Positions 54,274 to 64,000 of a stretch of DNA of 64,000 nt are shown piece by piece. The notes under the pieces were generated by a model. It saw only the letters and a program-made list of their open reading frames with translations, had not been told where the DNA came from and ran no database searches. The stretch is from Limnanthes douglasii subsp. nivea (lineage: Eukaryota; Streptophyta; Magnoliopsida; Brassicales; Limnanthaceae): assembly GCA_036936605.1 (NCBI GenBank), contig JAUPFV010000003.1, positions 109,377,278 through 109,441,277 on the forward strand, given 5' to 3'. The position numbers were made by a program, and so were the translations under genes. How positions within the stretch are numbered: position 1 is the first letter of the stretch; each line of letters starts with the position of its first letter.

Positions 54274-56617
54274 ATGAATCCGGATAATCCAGAGCTTCCA
54301 CCAGCTTTGCTCGAAGTGGTGGAAGAGAACGATGAATATACTGTCCAAGAGCGTGACAGGTTGAGGGTTGAAATAGAAGCTCTGAGGGCTGAGAAGGCCA
54401 AGATGGGCATGAAGGAGAAGTCCAAAGCATCGGTTGCTCATCGCTCTGATAACCCTCGAGAGCATGAGGCTTCGAAGACTCATGTGAGCACTAAAAAGAC
54501 ACATGCTAGTTCTAAAAAGTCTCACCGGTCCAAGCCTGTAGAGAGTTCTGACTCAAGTTCAGAATCTTCGGACAGCTCTTCGGACAGTGAGGGGAATGAA
54601 AAGTCCTTGTCCTCCAGCAGTGACGAAGGGCGAACCAGGAAAAAACAAAAAGCAAGTTAAAAAGTATTCCAGAAAAAAAGACCACCATGGAAGAATGAAA
54701 AGACACATTGGGAAAGGATCATCTCACAGCCGGAGGCATATAGACCGGTTGCTGATGGATCCATTTGCTTTCCATGATGAGCCAGGTATCTTTGCAACAC
54801 CTAATGAGGATACCGTGTTCAGTCGTGGAAGGAATTGGAGGCAGTCTCCACTGTCTTCTAAAATCCTATCCGGGAACCTCCCCAAGAGGTTTGACAGCAC
54901 AAAGATGGAGAAGTACGACGGCAGTACTGATCCGGACAATCATCTGGAGCAATTCAAGAACTTCATGATGAACTTTGATGATGATGATAAACTACTCTGC
55001 AGGGCATTCTCCCAATCCTTTACGGGGAGTGCTCTGAAGTGGTACAACAGCCTTCCTCAGGGTTGTATCAGAGACTTTGACACCTTCTGGGTGGCCTTTC
55101 GAAGGCAGTTTGTGGGAAGTAAGGAGCTCAAGGGCAATGGAGATACCATAATCCATTGTGCCCAAGAGCCAAATGAATCATTGAAAGAATACATAAGTCG
55201 TTTTGTGAATACAAAGAACGGGCTGGCTGATTGTTTTGAACAAGTGGCAATAGCATCCCTGAGACAGGGTTTGAACCCGGGCAACCTGGCCGATTCAGTA
55301 ACAAGGAAGAAAGCCATGACCTGGGGTGGATTGCTAAATCAAGTCAGCAAGCAAATAAATGTTGATGAAACAAAAAAGACCAGGGTGCACAGGCAGGTGA
55401 GATCCACCCCGGTAACACCAACTCCCAATCAAAACCAGTCCGGCAACAAAGCTAGAGAAACCGGACAGGGGCATGGAAGAGGAAAAGCTCAGTCTCAACC
55501 AGCTGCTCCTGCACAAAGTCAACAGTCTAGAAACAAAAGGGGGCCGTGGGTCCAACCGGAGTGGTTTGCAGAGCTCAAAGAGAGTGTGGCAACCATTTTC
55601 GAGAAAACTAAAGATGAAGTACACTACAGGAGACCGGCAACCTTGCAGTCTCCCAGAGAACATCGAAACAGTTCTTTTTGTCAATATCACAATGATATTG
55701 GCCATACTACTGATGATTGTATAGCCTTGAAACAAGAGGTTCAGAACCTGATTGAAAGAGGGAAGTTGGGTGCGTATGTCAAAAGAAGAGGAGGCAACAG
55801 GCCTGATAACACTCACCGGGCTGGTCCGGTTAATGCTGCCCCAGAAGGGGCCATGGTAATTGTTGAAAGGTTTGATGTGGAATCAGAATACTTGGATCCT
55901 GATCCAACAAGGAACAGAGTGGGTGCAATAGAGGAACGTTCCAGGTCGGTCTCCGGGCTCATTAAATTCTTTGAGTCCTTGACAATTTTCGGAGGGGACA
56001 CCGTAACGGCTCCTACCACTTCATCAAGAAAAAGGCATGTTCATAATTTGGCAACCCAACTAGAAGGGGGCATGACCTCTTATGAATCGTCAAATCTATT
56101 TCCATTCATTGTCTTTGATGGGGATGATTTGAGAGACATTGCTGGTCCTCATGAAGATGCTGTTGTCATAGGAGCATCGATAGGGGGCAATGAGATAAGG
56201 CGAATCCTGGTAGATACTGGGAGCTCTGCCAATATCCTTTTCCTAGATACTTACAAGAAAATGAAAAATCCAGCTGTGATTCAAAAGTCAGACCGATCGA
56301 TTGTAGGTTTCACGGGCAGTTCAGCTGATGTAATTGGTGAGTTCGAAGAAGAAGTATTGTTGGGCAGAGGCCCTTTCAAGAAAACAGTTAGAATACTTTT
56401 CATTGTGGTGGACTGTCCCACTTGTTACAATGCTATTCTAGGGAGATCTTGGCTCTCTAGGATGCACGCAGTGGCTTCAACAGTTCATCAGTGTCTAAAA
56501 TATGCTGTTCAGGGGCAGGTTGGGGTTGTCCGGAGCAGTCAAAAAGTTGCAAGAGAATGCTATGCCACTGCCTTGGCTCCACGAACGCTGGGGGCAGTCC
56601 GTATGAATGACCAATAG
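54274..56617 (+). CDS. gag: Gag-protease of Tat element B, one frameshift
   Basis: Starts at ATG 54274, 51 nt after the primer site. The first frame (to 54660) is a coiled-coil, Ser/Lys-rich N-terminus. A +1 shift at a run of six A (54641-54646) moves reading into the frame that runs to 56617. It then has the capsid domain (LPKRFDSTKMEKYDGSTDPD, FDDDDKLLCRAFSQSFTGSA, Retrotrans_gag type), a C-x2-H-x4-H-x4-C knuckle (CQYHNDIGHTTDDC, ~55678-55719) and the aspartic protease with LVDTGSSANI at about 56207-56236. The frame ends NDQ then TAG (56615-56617), in the same frame as pol. The extra A in the homopolymer is the likely single defect of this copy (or a base-calling error). Confidence 0.9.
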
Positions 56618-56623
56618 CAGTTT
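56615..56623 (+). promoter_or_regulatory. In-frame gag/pol stop with readthrough-like context, element B
   Basis: TAG CAG TTT. Gag-protease and pol are in one frame separated only by this codon. The following CAG TTT is close to the CAR-YYA context of tobamovirus-type leaky stops. It is found identically in A (53399-53391) and C (42937-42929); D has TAA CAA CTA at the same place. Readthrough is inferred. Confidence 0.6.
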
Positions 56624-59600
56624 GAGGGCCTTTCTGGGGGTGAGGGTGAAATTGATGACCCCAGGGAGACCCCCGGAGTGTTGATCCCAGTTGAGGAGGT
56701 TGAGACACATTGCTTAGAAGAAGGGAAATCTGTCAAGATAGGGTCCAAAATGCCACAAGTATTGAAAGAAGAAATGTTAAAATTCTTAAAAGACCATCAG
56801 CATGTTTTTGCCTGGTGCAATGCTGATGTTACTGGAGTGCCGTCAGAAGTGATTTCTCATCACTTATCTGTCCGGAGAGACGTAGCACCAGTGGTGCAAA
56901 AAAGGAGAGCTTTCTCAAAAGAAAAGGCTGATGTCATTGTACAAGAGGTTGACAGACTCACAAAGATGGGGCACATTAAAGAAGCTCAGTATCCTTTGTG
57001 GACTGCCAATCCAGTCTTGGTAAAAAAGAAAAACGGTAAATGGCGAATGTGCATAGACTTCACGGATCTCAATCGAGCTTGCCCAAAAGACTTGTATCCG
57101 GTCCCCCGGATAGATCAGCTGGTAGATTCTACTTCTGGGAACAAGCTACTCTCCTTCATGGATGCTTTCTCCGGATATAATCAGATCCAGGTGGATCCAA
57201 GAGATCAAGAGCATACCACTTTTGTTACTGATAGAGGATTACACTGCTACAAGGTGATGCCTTTTGGTTTGAAGAATGCTGGGGCTACTTATCAAAGGTT
57301 AGTCAATAAAACCTTTGCTGATCAAATTGGAAGAAATATAGAGGTTTACATTGACGATATGATGGTGAAAAGTGTGGATGAGCAGCTACACTTGTCCGAC
57401 CTCCAGGAGACTTTTACCAACCTGACCAAGGTGAATTTAAAGCTAAATCCTGAAAAATGTGTGTTTGGAGTGCAGTCCGGGAAGTTCTTAGGGTACATTA
57501 TAAGTGAGCATGGAATCCAGCCCGACCCGGACCAGCTCAATGCTTTGTTTCAAATGGAGCCTCCTCGAAATGTTAAAGAAGTGCAGCGGTTAACGGGGAG
57601 GTTAGCAGCTTTGAACAGGTTTATCTCTAGGTCTTCGGACAGATGTGCTCCTTTCTTTCAAACTCTGAAAGGTGCAAAGGGGTTTGAGTGGACACCACAG
57701 TGTGATGAGGCGTTCAATGAAATTAAGAAGCATCTGTCCTCTCCGAAGACCTTATTCAAACCAATCAATGGGGAGACTCTATTTGTGTACCTGGCTGTTT
57801 CAAGTTGTGCCATCAGTGCTGTGTTGGTTAGAGAGGTTGATGGGTATCCTCACCCCGTATACTACATCAGCAAAAGCCTGATTGATGCTGAACGGCGCTA
57901 CTTAAAACTTGAAAAATTAGCGTTAGCCTTGGTGATAGCTGCAAGAAAGATGAGGCCTTATTTTCAGGCTCATCCTATCGTAGTCCGGACATCTTTCCCT
58001 TTAAAAAATGTCCTTCAGAAAGCGGATATTTCGAGCAGAATGACAAAGTGGTCAGTAGAGTTGGGGGACTTCGACATAGACTTTGCTCCTCGAACAGCAG
58101 TAAAAGCTCAGGCTGTGGCTGATTTTCTGGTCGAATTCCATTCTGATAGGGACTCAGAACAACTTGCTGATTCAAAAGACAAAAAAGTATGGATTGTCCG
58201 AACAGATGGGGGATCCAGTGCCATAGGATCTGGGGCAGGAATATGTCTAACCTCTCCTTATGGGGACAACATGTTTCAAGCTATTTGTTTTGCTTTTAGG
58301 GCGTCCAATAACGAGTCCGAATACGAAGCAGCTATAGCTGGATTAAAATTGGCTTATATTTGTGGAGCAAAAAGGGTCAAGCTACTAAGCGACTCCCAAT
58401 TGCTTGTCCACCATGCTTTGGGCCTATCAGAGGCTAGAAAAGAGCAGTTAATCAAGTATTTGCTTCTTTTGAAAAATGAGGCAATGAAGTTTAAAGCTGT
58501 TGTCTATGAGCATATTCCCCGGGCAGAGAATGAATTGGCAGACTCATTGGCAACAATATCATATACGGAGTCCTATCCGTGGATCCATGTGCTTGAAAGT
58601 CCTTCTATTCAACTTGATGAAGGGGAGAAAGAGGAAGTTTTTGAAATACAAGCAAATAAACCTCAAGATTGGAGGTCTCCACTTATACAATATTTGTCTG
58701 ATGGTATTGTGCCTTTGGAAAAATCACAAGCCAGAACGTTAAAGCACAAGGCTCGTGGTTTCATCATGATTAGAGAGATCTTGTACAAGAAATCCTATAG
58801 TAAACCTCTCCTACGCTGTTTAGGAGATAATGAGTCACAAATGGTTCTCTCCGAATTGCATGATGGTGAGGGATCAGCCCATTGTGGATTTAGAGCATTA
58901 ACAAGAAGAGTGCTTCTCTCCGGATATTATTGGCCTTCAATAATGAAAGATGCCAAGGAACTGGTAAGAAGGTGTGACCCATGCCAGAGGTACATCAATG
59001 AAATTCATGTACCAACCATTCCTATGGAATCAATTTCTGAGCCTATCCCTTTTGCTCGATGGGGATTAGACTTAGTTGGGCCTCTCCCTATGGCGTCCGG
59101 AGGACGCAAAACCATAATCGTGGCCATTGATTACTTTTCGAAGTGGATAGAAGCAGCCCCCTTGGCAGGAACAACATCAAAGGCTGTTATAAAATTCATT
59201 TTATCCAACATATGTTGCAGATTTGGTGTCCCTCAGAAAATAACAACAGATAATGGGCCACAGTTTGACAACCGAGAAATGGAGAGCTTCTGTGCCTCAA
59301 GGGGTATTCAGCACTGCTTTTCTTCCCCATTCCACCCACAAGCCAATGGGCAAGTTGAGGTGGCTAATAGAACAATACTGTCCGGCTTAAAGAAAAATCT
59401 GGAAGGGGCTGCTGGGAAGTGGCCTAGTTATTTACAAGAAGTCTTGTGGGCATACCGGACAACGCCTGGGGCTGCCACACAAGAATCACCTTTTGCCTTG
59501 GTCTATGGGATGGATGCAGTAGCTCCCATAGAGAAGACACTCCCCTCTTTTCGTGTTCATAACTTCTCCGGACAGGCTAATGAAATAGCAATCAGAAATC

Positions 59601-59905
59601 AGCTTGATTTAATTGAAGAAAGGCGAATAAAAGCTCATCTTAGAATGGCACACTATCAGGGCTTGATGAGAAGCAGGTTTGCTTCCAAGGTTAAAAGAAG
59701 GGACTTTCAACCAGGAGATAAAGTATTGAGGAAAGTTTTCCTGCACACCAAGGAAAAGCTCTTCGGAAAGTTGGCCCCAACCTGGGAGGGTCCGTATACT
59801 GTGGTTGAAAGAATCAAGCCTGGCACATATTGGCTGGAAGATAAAGATGGTAGGGTTTTAACTCACCCTTGGAATATTGAACACCTTCGAATGTATTTGG
59901 AATAA
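56618..59905 (+). CDS. pol: Pol polyprotein of Tat element B (RT, RNase H, aRNH, integrase)
   Basis: Open from directly after the gag/pol stop; the first Met is at 56678 (1075 aa from there). Domain order and catalytic residues are as in A pol: reverse transcriptase with YIDDMMV at 57347-57367, two RNase H domains (Ty3 type and archaeal type), integrase HHCC finger and DDE core (WGLDLVGP, TTDNGPQFD, GQVEVANR), GPY-type C-terminus ending HLRMYLE at 59905. The duplicated RNase H is diagnostic of Tat elements. With all motifs intact and no stop, this is potentially a functional enzyme set if translated past the upstream stop; expression is not shown by sequence alone. Confidence 0.94.
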   Translation, partial: QFEGLSGGEGEIDDPRETPGVLIPVEEVETHCLEEGKSVKIGSKMPQVLKEEMLKFLKDHQHVFAWCNADVTGVPSEVISHHLSVRRDVAPVVQKRRAFSKEKADVIVQEVDRLTKMGHIKEAQYPLWTANPVLVKKKNGKWRMCIDFTDLNRACPKDLYPVPRIDQLVDSTSGNKLLSFMDAFSGYNQIQVDPRDQEHTTFVTDRGLHCYKVMPFGLKNAGATYQRLVNKTFADQIGRNIEVYIDDMMVKSVDEQLHLSDLQETFTNLTKVNLKLNPEKCVFGVQSGKFLGYIISEHGIQPDPDQLNALFQMEPPRNVKEVQRLTGRLAALNRFISRSSDRCAPFFQTLKGAKGFEWTPQCDEAFNEIKKHLSSPKTLFKPINGETLFVYLAVSSCAISAVLVREVDGYPHPVYYISKSLIDAERRYLKLEKLALALVIAARKMRPYFQAHPIVVRTSFPLKNVLQKADISSRMTKWSVELGDFDIDFAPRTAVKAQAVADFLVEFHSDRDSEQLADSKDKKVWIVRTDGGSSAIGSGAGICLTSPYGDNMFQAICFAFRASNNESEYEAAIAGLKLAYICGAKRVKLLSDSQLLVHHALGLSEARKEQLIKYLLLLKNEAMKFKAVVYEHIPRAENELADSLATISYTESYPWIHVLESPSIQLDEGEKEEVFEIQANKPQDWRSPLIQYLSDGIVPLEKSQARTLKHKARGFIMIREILYKKSYSKPLLRCLGDNESQMVLSELHDGEGSAHCGFRALTRRVLLSGYYWPSIMKDAKELVRRCDPCQRYINEIHVPTIPMESISEPIPFARWGLDLVGPLPMASGGRKTIIVAIDYFSKWIEAAPLAGTTSKAVIKFILSNICCRFGVPQKITTDNGPQFDNREMESFCASRGIQHCFSSPFHPQANGQVEVANRTILSGLKKNLEGAAGKWPSYLQEVLWAYRTTPGAATQESPFALVYGMDAVAPIEKTLPSFRVHNFSGQANEIAIRNQLDLIEERRIKAHLRMAHYQGLMRSRFASKVKRRDFQPGDKVLRKVFLHTKEKLFGKLAPTWEGPYTVVERIKPGTYWLEDKDGRVLTHPWNIEHLRMYLE

Positions 59906-60344
59906 AATTTATGTAAATATTTACTTGTTTAAACATCCATGTAAATATTTGGGGGCATACCACTATCTCTCTCTGGCGCCACGGAGAGCTTTAAATGAAA
60001 CTTGGAGCTTTTTTGAATAAATTTTCTAAGTTTTTACAAAATTCTGTTGATTGCCATACTACCCGGACTGAAAGATCTAAGGGCTATTTAAATTCTAGCC
60101 GGAAAAATTAAACACTCTCACAATGAGAAGTACTTAAACAAACTTTAGAATAAGAGAAAGGTTGTGCAAGATAAAACTTTCATTCAATAAACTTAAAGTT
60201 GCCTTGGCCTTCCAAGGACTTTGTGAACAAGTTTAAACACAATACAAAAATCTGTCCGGTCAAAACGGACAGCATCACAAAAAAGGAGCCTTGGCCTTCC
60301 AAGGACTTTGGTTCAAACAAACATTAAACGAAACAAATTACCAT
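59906..60344. other. Convergent spacer of element B
   Basis: Mirror image of 49670-50108: non-coding, holding the hairpin set and one CGGCTAGAATTTAAATAGCC unit. Two substitutions against A were noticed (around 60169 and 60330). Confidence 0.7.
60202..60304. terminator. Hairpin set between convergent units, element B
   Basis: CCTTGGCCTTCCAAGG at 60202-60217 and 60289-60304 with the GTCCGGTCAAAACGGAC dyad at 60254-60270; the mirror of 49710-49812 in element A. Confidence 0.45.
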
Positions 60345-63303
60345 TTAAGGTGGAGCCTTTGAAGATGGCTCACCCTCATCAGTTCCCTTGGCCTTAACAT
60401 CGCTTTTGTCTTCAATGACCTTCTTTCCTTTGGGGTCAGCCTCTTCTTCTCCCGGACTCTCTCCGGTTTCCTCCTCATCACCAGATGAGGATATATCAGT
60501 ATACCCTTCATCAACCATGGTCCAATATGGGAGATCGTCATCATCCACATAACGCCATAAGTCCCCAAGTCTCCTCTTCGGGAACTTCTCGTGAAATAAG
60601 AGGACCATGTCAGACTTTACCTTTTCGATCAGTAGTTCTTCACTCCGTAGCATCTCCTTGGCATAAGCATTGACTTTGGCCTTGATCATGGCCTCTTGAT
60701 CCTTCACCAGGGCAGCTTTCTCACCAATAGCCTGAGTCACTGCATTCTCCAAAGTAAGTTTGTCAGTAGTCAGATTGGTGACAATCTTTTCTTTTGCTGC
60801 AGTCTCATCTTTTGAGGTTTTCAAGTCTTTCTCCAACTCGGACAGCTTAGCCTGGAGATCTTCTAGGGTTTTCTCCAAAGAGGCAACTTTTGTGTTGCTC
60901 TCATCTTTACTCCTCTTCAGCTGCTCGTTCGACTCCTTAAGCAAGTCAACCTGGGTAGTGGCACCCCGGAGGTTATCGGACAGTTTTTCCTTCTCGGACT
61001 TAAGCTCCTTAATGGTTTCTGCCTGACTCCGGACTTGCCTTTCCAAGGTAAGCACAGGTTGCACGTTGCTAAGGAGAGAGTGAGCTATGATATCCCTTTC
61101 GCTGGAGACCAAGAAAGTTTTGCCATTAAAATTTACCGTGTTGGAATTACTTGGAGGAACATATGGCCCTGCAAACTCGTCCCTAGACAAACCAAGGAAG
61201 TAGTCACCTAGAGGACCCAGTCCGGTGACATCCACTTCATCCATGTTGATCTCTCCCCGTTCAATGTCATCAGTGTGAAGCTCCCCTGGAATCCCTTCGT
61301 TAAGGTTTTCTGGGATCTCTTCGGCTAATGTAGGATCAACTGGAAAAGTGGGCTCCGGGTCCCGGAGAGCAAATTCTTCTTCTTGAGAAGCTTTCTTCTT
61401 TTTTACTTCTCTCTCAACACCCTCACTTACTTGTTTACGGGTTCGTTTGGAGACCCTCGTAGGTTTTGAGGGAGTCTCTTCGTGCTCTTTACTTTCCACT
61501 TCTACCACCTGTAGAAGGCTTGCATCAACTTGAACTGGAATTGGCGCCTCTGTGTCAGTCAGGGCCTTTTTCTCTGAATCTCCTGCTGTTTTCTTCCCTT
61601 TCTTCTTCTGGCCCTTCATCTTACTTGGGGCTTTGGCCCGAAGAGGGAGGAAAAGGGTCCCATCTAGCTCGTGAGACCTTCTTAGCACTATGTCATCATC
61701 AGGAGGGGTGGAGAACTCCTCCCATGTTAAATCCCTCCGACCTGTGGTGTTCCACAGGTGAGATCTGGCTAAGTTTCCCGGAGTGAAAGCCTTGTGGAAC
61801 CGGTTCTCCCAGTTCTCTGCGGCCCATGTGTTTATTTTGCCACAGGTAACCTGTCCGGCTTTCGCATAGTCTCCGAACTCTTTTGGCAGTTCTGGCAAAA
61901 CAAAAGAGCAACTAGTTAGTGAAAGCTTAAAGAGAAGAAATTCGAACAGAAACTTAAGGAAAGAACTTACGATCGCTCCTCCATCTACTTCGAAGAAGGC
62001 TAGGATTCTCCCCAACCTTGATCTTCTTCCCGTTCTCCCATGAGCCACTTATAAACAAGAACTGGCTCCTCCATTTGTTCTCCGACTCCAGGAGATCGTC
62101 GACAGCTTTCAAGTTGTTCCCCATATTAAAGTGATAAAATGGGAACTGGTGGTGTTTACATAGGTTGGCAACAGCAGCAAACTCTTCCATTGGAAGAGGA
62201 ATTCCGGACAGCCTGGATGCCATAATACATGACATCAGGGTGTACCATCCGTTGGGGCTCAGCTGCGATGGGCATAGCTTCACCAAGTGGAAATAGCGCA
62301 CTATCTCCGGATCCAATGGGAACCTGAGTCCCCAATTGAACAGCTCTGTAAAAAATACAATCTCATTCCTCTTACAATCCATCGGGGTCTCTGGATCGAT
62401 GGGAATTCGGATCTTTACATTTTCAGGGATCCCCCCCTTAGTGCGAAGCCGTCCCAAGTCTCTAGTGTGAATAAATGCATACTTGGTTTTTAACAAAGAT
62501 AAGAGATACTTAAACTCTACCTTGTGAAAGCAGGGCCCAACTTTCCCTTCAAGGCACTCCGGCAGATCCGGACGGCTCAAGAACGAGTCCTCTTTGCCTT
62601 TCTTGGCAACGACTATGGCAGTATCAGCTTGTCCGGACGACTCAGACTCAAACCTAGCCTCCTCAATGGAGTCTTCCATCCTCTCCTCCATAACTGTTGG
62701 GGGAGCTTCTGCAGAAACAGCCCGGGGAGGGATGAAGCTTGGTACAGCTGATCCTCCGGACTGGCGACTCGTTGTATGTTTTTGAATTTTCACCTCAGCT
62801 TGAGTCTCTGAGGTCGAGGTTTCCTTTGGAGGTAATGGACTGCTGGCCTCCGGACCGACCGGCCTCTCCCGGAGAGTCCTAACAGTTGTTCCGGACCCAG
62901 ACTCACTAGTGTTTTTCGAGGAGAGTCCCTTAACCAGTCGACTTGGTCTTTTCATGATCAGTTTCTCTGGGGAATGATCAGAGTCGGACCCCATAGCTAT
63001 AAAGGTAGTTTTCTTCCTAACACTTGTAACAACAACCTCCGGTTCGACGGTGGGAATTGACTCTTGGACTGATGAGCCAGAAACTATGGGGGAGAGTGTT
63101 GAGTGGAAGAGTTTTCTGGGTTTTGTACCTTTTGAAGAAGACGAACCCCTATCAGATTCTTCGATTGAAGTGGCTGGTCTCTCAACTGGCGATGCTGGTA
63201 GCCCTGCTGCTATCCGTTTCTCTTTTTCAACCCTTTGAGCTCTCTCTAATTCTGAAAGATTGAGCCAGCCACCCTTGATTAAAGCTGTTCTTGCTGTGAA
63301 CAT
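60345..63303 (-). CDS. Antisense spliced ORF (aORF) of Tat element B, about 959 aa
   Basis: Exon 1 is 63303-61971, the intron 61970-61892 (79 nt, GTAAGT...GCCAG), exon 2 61891-60345. Same protein as the aORF of A: disordered N-terminus, PF04195-like domain (~245-445), basic clusters, coiled coil and acidic tail. One substitution stands out: the otherwise conserved Trp290 (LRTKWGIPENVK in A; KWGIPENVK in C; KWGFPESIK in D) is Gly here (a G-run at about 62428-62438 on the opposite strand), which may impair the domain. The frame is otherwise open. Transcription would start from the TATA box at 63399-63392 and run against pol. Confidence 0.85.
61892..61970 (-). other. Intron of the antisense ORF, element B
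   Basis: 79 nt with GT-AG ends; mirror of 48044-48122. Confidence 0.85.
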
Positions 63304-63391
63304 AAAACGATTAAGGAAATCTCAAGGTTTTAGAAAGATGAAGTTTTGAGTAAAATGGCAAAGTGAAAATGATACTGTGAAAGATGAATAG

Positions 63392-63399
63392 TATTTATA
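63392..63399 (-). promoter_or_regulatory. TATA box of antisense ORF, element B
   Basis: TATAAATA on minus, 89-96 bp upstream of the ATG at 63303 and outside the LTR. Confidence 0.6.
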
Positions 63400-63401
63400 G
63401 T

Positions 63402-63418
63402 AAAGGTAAAAAAGGGGG
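63402..63418 (+). other. Polypurine tract of Tat element B
   Basis: AAAGGTAAAAAAGGGGG, two bases before the 3' LTR start (TGATTCCTAGG at 63421). Confidence 0.75.
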
Positions 63419-63420
63419 TT

Positions 63421-64000
63421 TGATTCCTAGGAGAATCCGAAAAGTTGAGCAATGATTAAAAGACGGCGCTGACGTCATCAAAACCATTTAAAGAAGTTAC
63501 CTATTCAATAAAGTGGTGTAATTTTCGAGGTAGAAAAACGGCTGGAGTGGCCAACCGGAGGGTGACACGTGTCCCACTACTCCTGACAAAGAACCGTTTG
63601 GAATTCGTAACGGTTGGCCTGTCCGGGCCTGTCTCAACTCTCTTCGAATCAGAGGACCACTTCCGAAATCGAACTGTTTTTCAGTTCTTTAACAAGGACA
63701 CTTGTTCAAATACCTAAAAAAGGGGCTCCTGATGAGTCCGAATTCGAAGAGCTCCCCGGAAGGGTAGTCCAAAGTAAAACTCCCCGAAAATCGGACAGAC
63801 TCCAAGACTATAATCCGAACAGGACTGTTTGATCCGGACAGGTGATTTTGGACACAGCAAACATAAGACGATTCGAACTATGACTAAAGTACTTTTAAAC
63901 CTAATCACTATCTGACTAAGCTACCTGTGCATTTGCTTAAACTTCATGGGTCTTTAAACATGACCCGGGTCCATGAAACTTGACCCAAAAGCCCATAAGG
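63421..64000 (+). repeat. 3' LTR of Tat element B (first 580 of about 798 bp)
   Basis: Starts TGATTCCTAGGAGAATCCG and continues to the window end. By mirror symmetry with A it should end at about 64218, outside the window. One difference from the 5' LTR was noticed near 63987 (GACCCAAAAG against GACCCGAAAG). Confidence 0.9.

Larger units (their letters stand above)
45796..64000. repeat. Long inverted repeat: elements A and B head to head
   Basis: Left arm 45796-53709 (7914 bp), loop 53710-56304 (2595 bp: partial LTR, primer site and gag of B), right arm 56305 to about 64218. The arms are collinear with no net indel and only scattered substitutions. Confidence 0.9.
53707..64000 (+). mobile_element. 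Young Tat gypsy element B, nearly complete
   Basis: Order: truncated 5' LTR, primer site, gag-protease (one frameshift), in-frame stop, pol, convergent spacer, antisense aORF, polypurine tract, 3' LTR running out of the window. Near-identity of its LTR copies and of the arm shared with A points to recent activity. The missing outer part of the 5' LTR, where A is joined, is its main structural defect. Confidence 0.92.

Noticed and set aside
54636..54665. Programmed -1 frameshift at A AAA AAC in gag
   Set aside because: The register is wrong: the downstream frame needs +1, not -1.
45796..64000. Inverted repeat as a simple fold-back sequencing artefact
   Set aside because: The arms differ at several positions and the loop contains unique LTR/gag sequence; a chimeric assembly join remains possible and is listed for checking.
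1..64000. tRNA, rRNA or other structural RNA genes
   Set aside because: None recognised by eye on either strand; a dedicated scan such as tRNAscan-SE would be needed to exclude them.

Overview
The window is plant nuclear DNA, almost certainly from a eudicot. It is AT-rich and intergenic, built mostly from nested transposable elements, and every large protein signature is a plant transposon family: Ty3/gypsy of the Tat type with a second RNase H, chromovirus gypsy, Ty1/copia, an L1-type LINE with RNase H, a Mutator-like (MULE) transposase and a Stowaway-type MITE. The species cannot be named from the sequence. Only one stretch looks like a non-transposon gene: a three-exon minus-strand gene of unknown function at 14037-14928.

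Layout. 1-2 kb: worn Tat-type gag, primer-binding site and LTR on minus (element J). 2.1-7.4 kb: heavily mutated copia element on plus (L), its integrase split by a compact 1350-bp TR-GAG element (K, 3178-4527) with 5-bp target duplication, initiator-Met-type primer site and an open gag. 7.6-7.9 kb: copia gag scrap. 8-12 kb: mostly empty AT-rich DNA with a partial copy of the end of the 14-kb gene and a MITE. 12.1-13.6 kb: decayed copia (H). 14.0-15.2 kb: the three-exon gene, whose upstream region carries a 73-bp duplication around a 132-bp fragment matching copia H. 16.5-22.3 kb: near full-length LINE with broken ORFs. 22.95-35.34 kb: a MULE transposase pseudogene split by LTR element F (target duplication ATATT); F is itself filled with fragments of a Tat element (D) and a chromovirus (E). 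35.4-43.1 kb: older Tat element C on minus. 43.1-45.8 kb: copia G inside C. 45.8-64 kb: two nearly identical young Tat elements, A (minus) and B (plus), head to head as a long inverted repeat inside copia G.

How the Tat elements are built. The sense strand carries gag-protease, then, after one in-frame stop codon at the same place in all four copies (A, B, C, D), pol (reverse transcriptase, RNase H, archaeal-type second RNase H, integrase). The opposite strand carries a spliced extra ORF (aORF, about 959 aa) starting just inside the 3' LTR from its own TATA box and running towards pol. The two convergent units meet in a spacer with conserved hairpins. A and B keep intact pol and aORF; B has one frameshift in gag and a 5'-truncated LTR; A lost its gag half at the A/B junction.

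The most interesting items are the A/B inverted pair and its microhomology junction, the conserved gag/pol stop with a readthrough-like context, the spliced antisense ORF, the intact TR-GAG, and the 14-kb gene with its templated-insertion scar. No database search was possible: family names rest on motifs read by eye and comparison between copies in the window.
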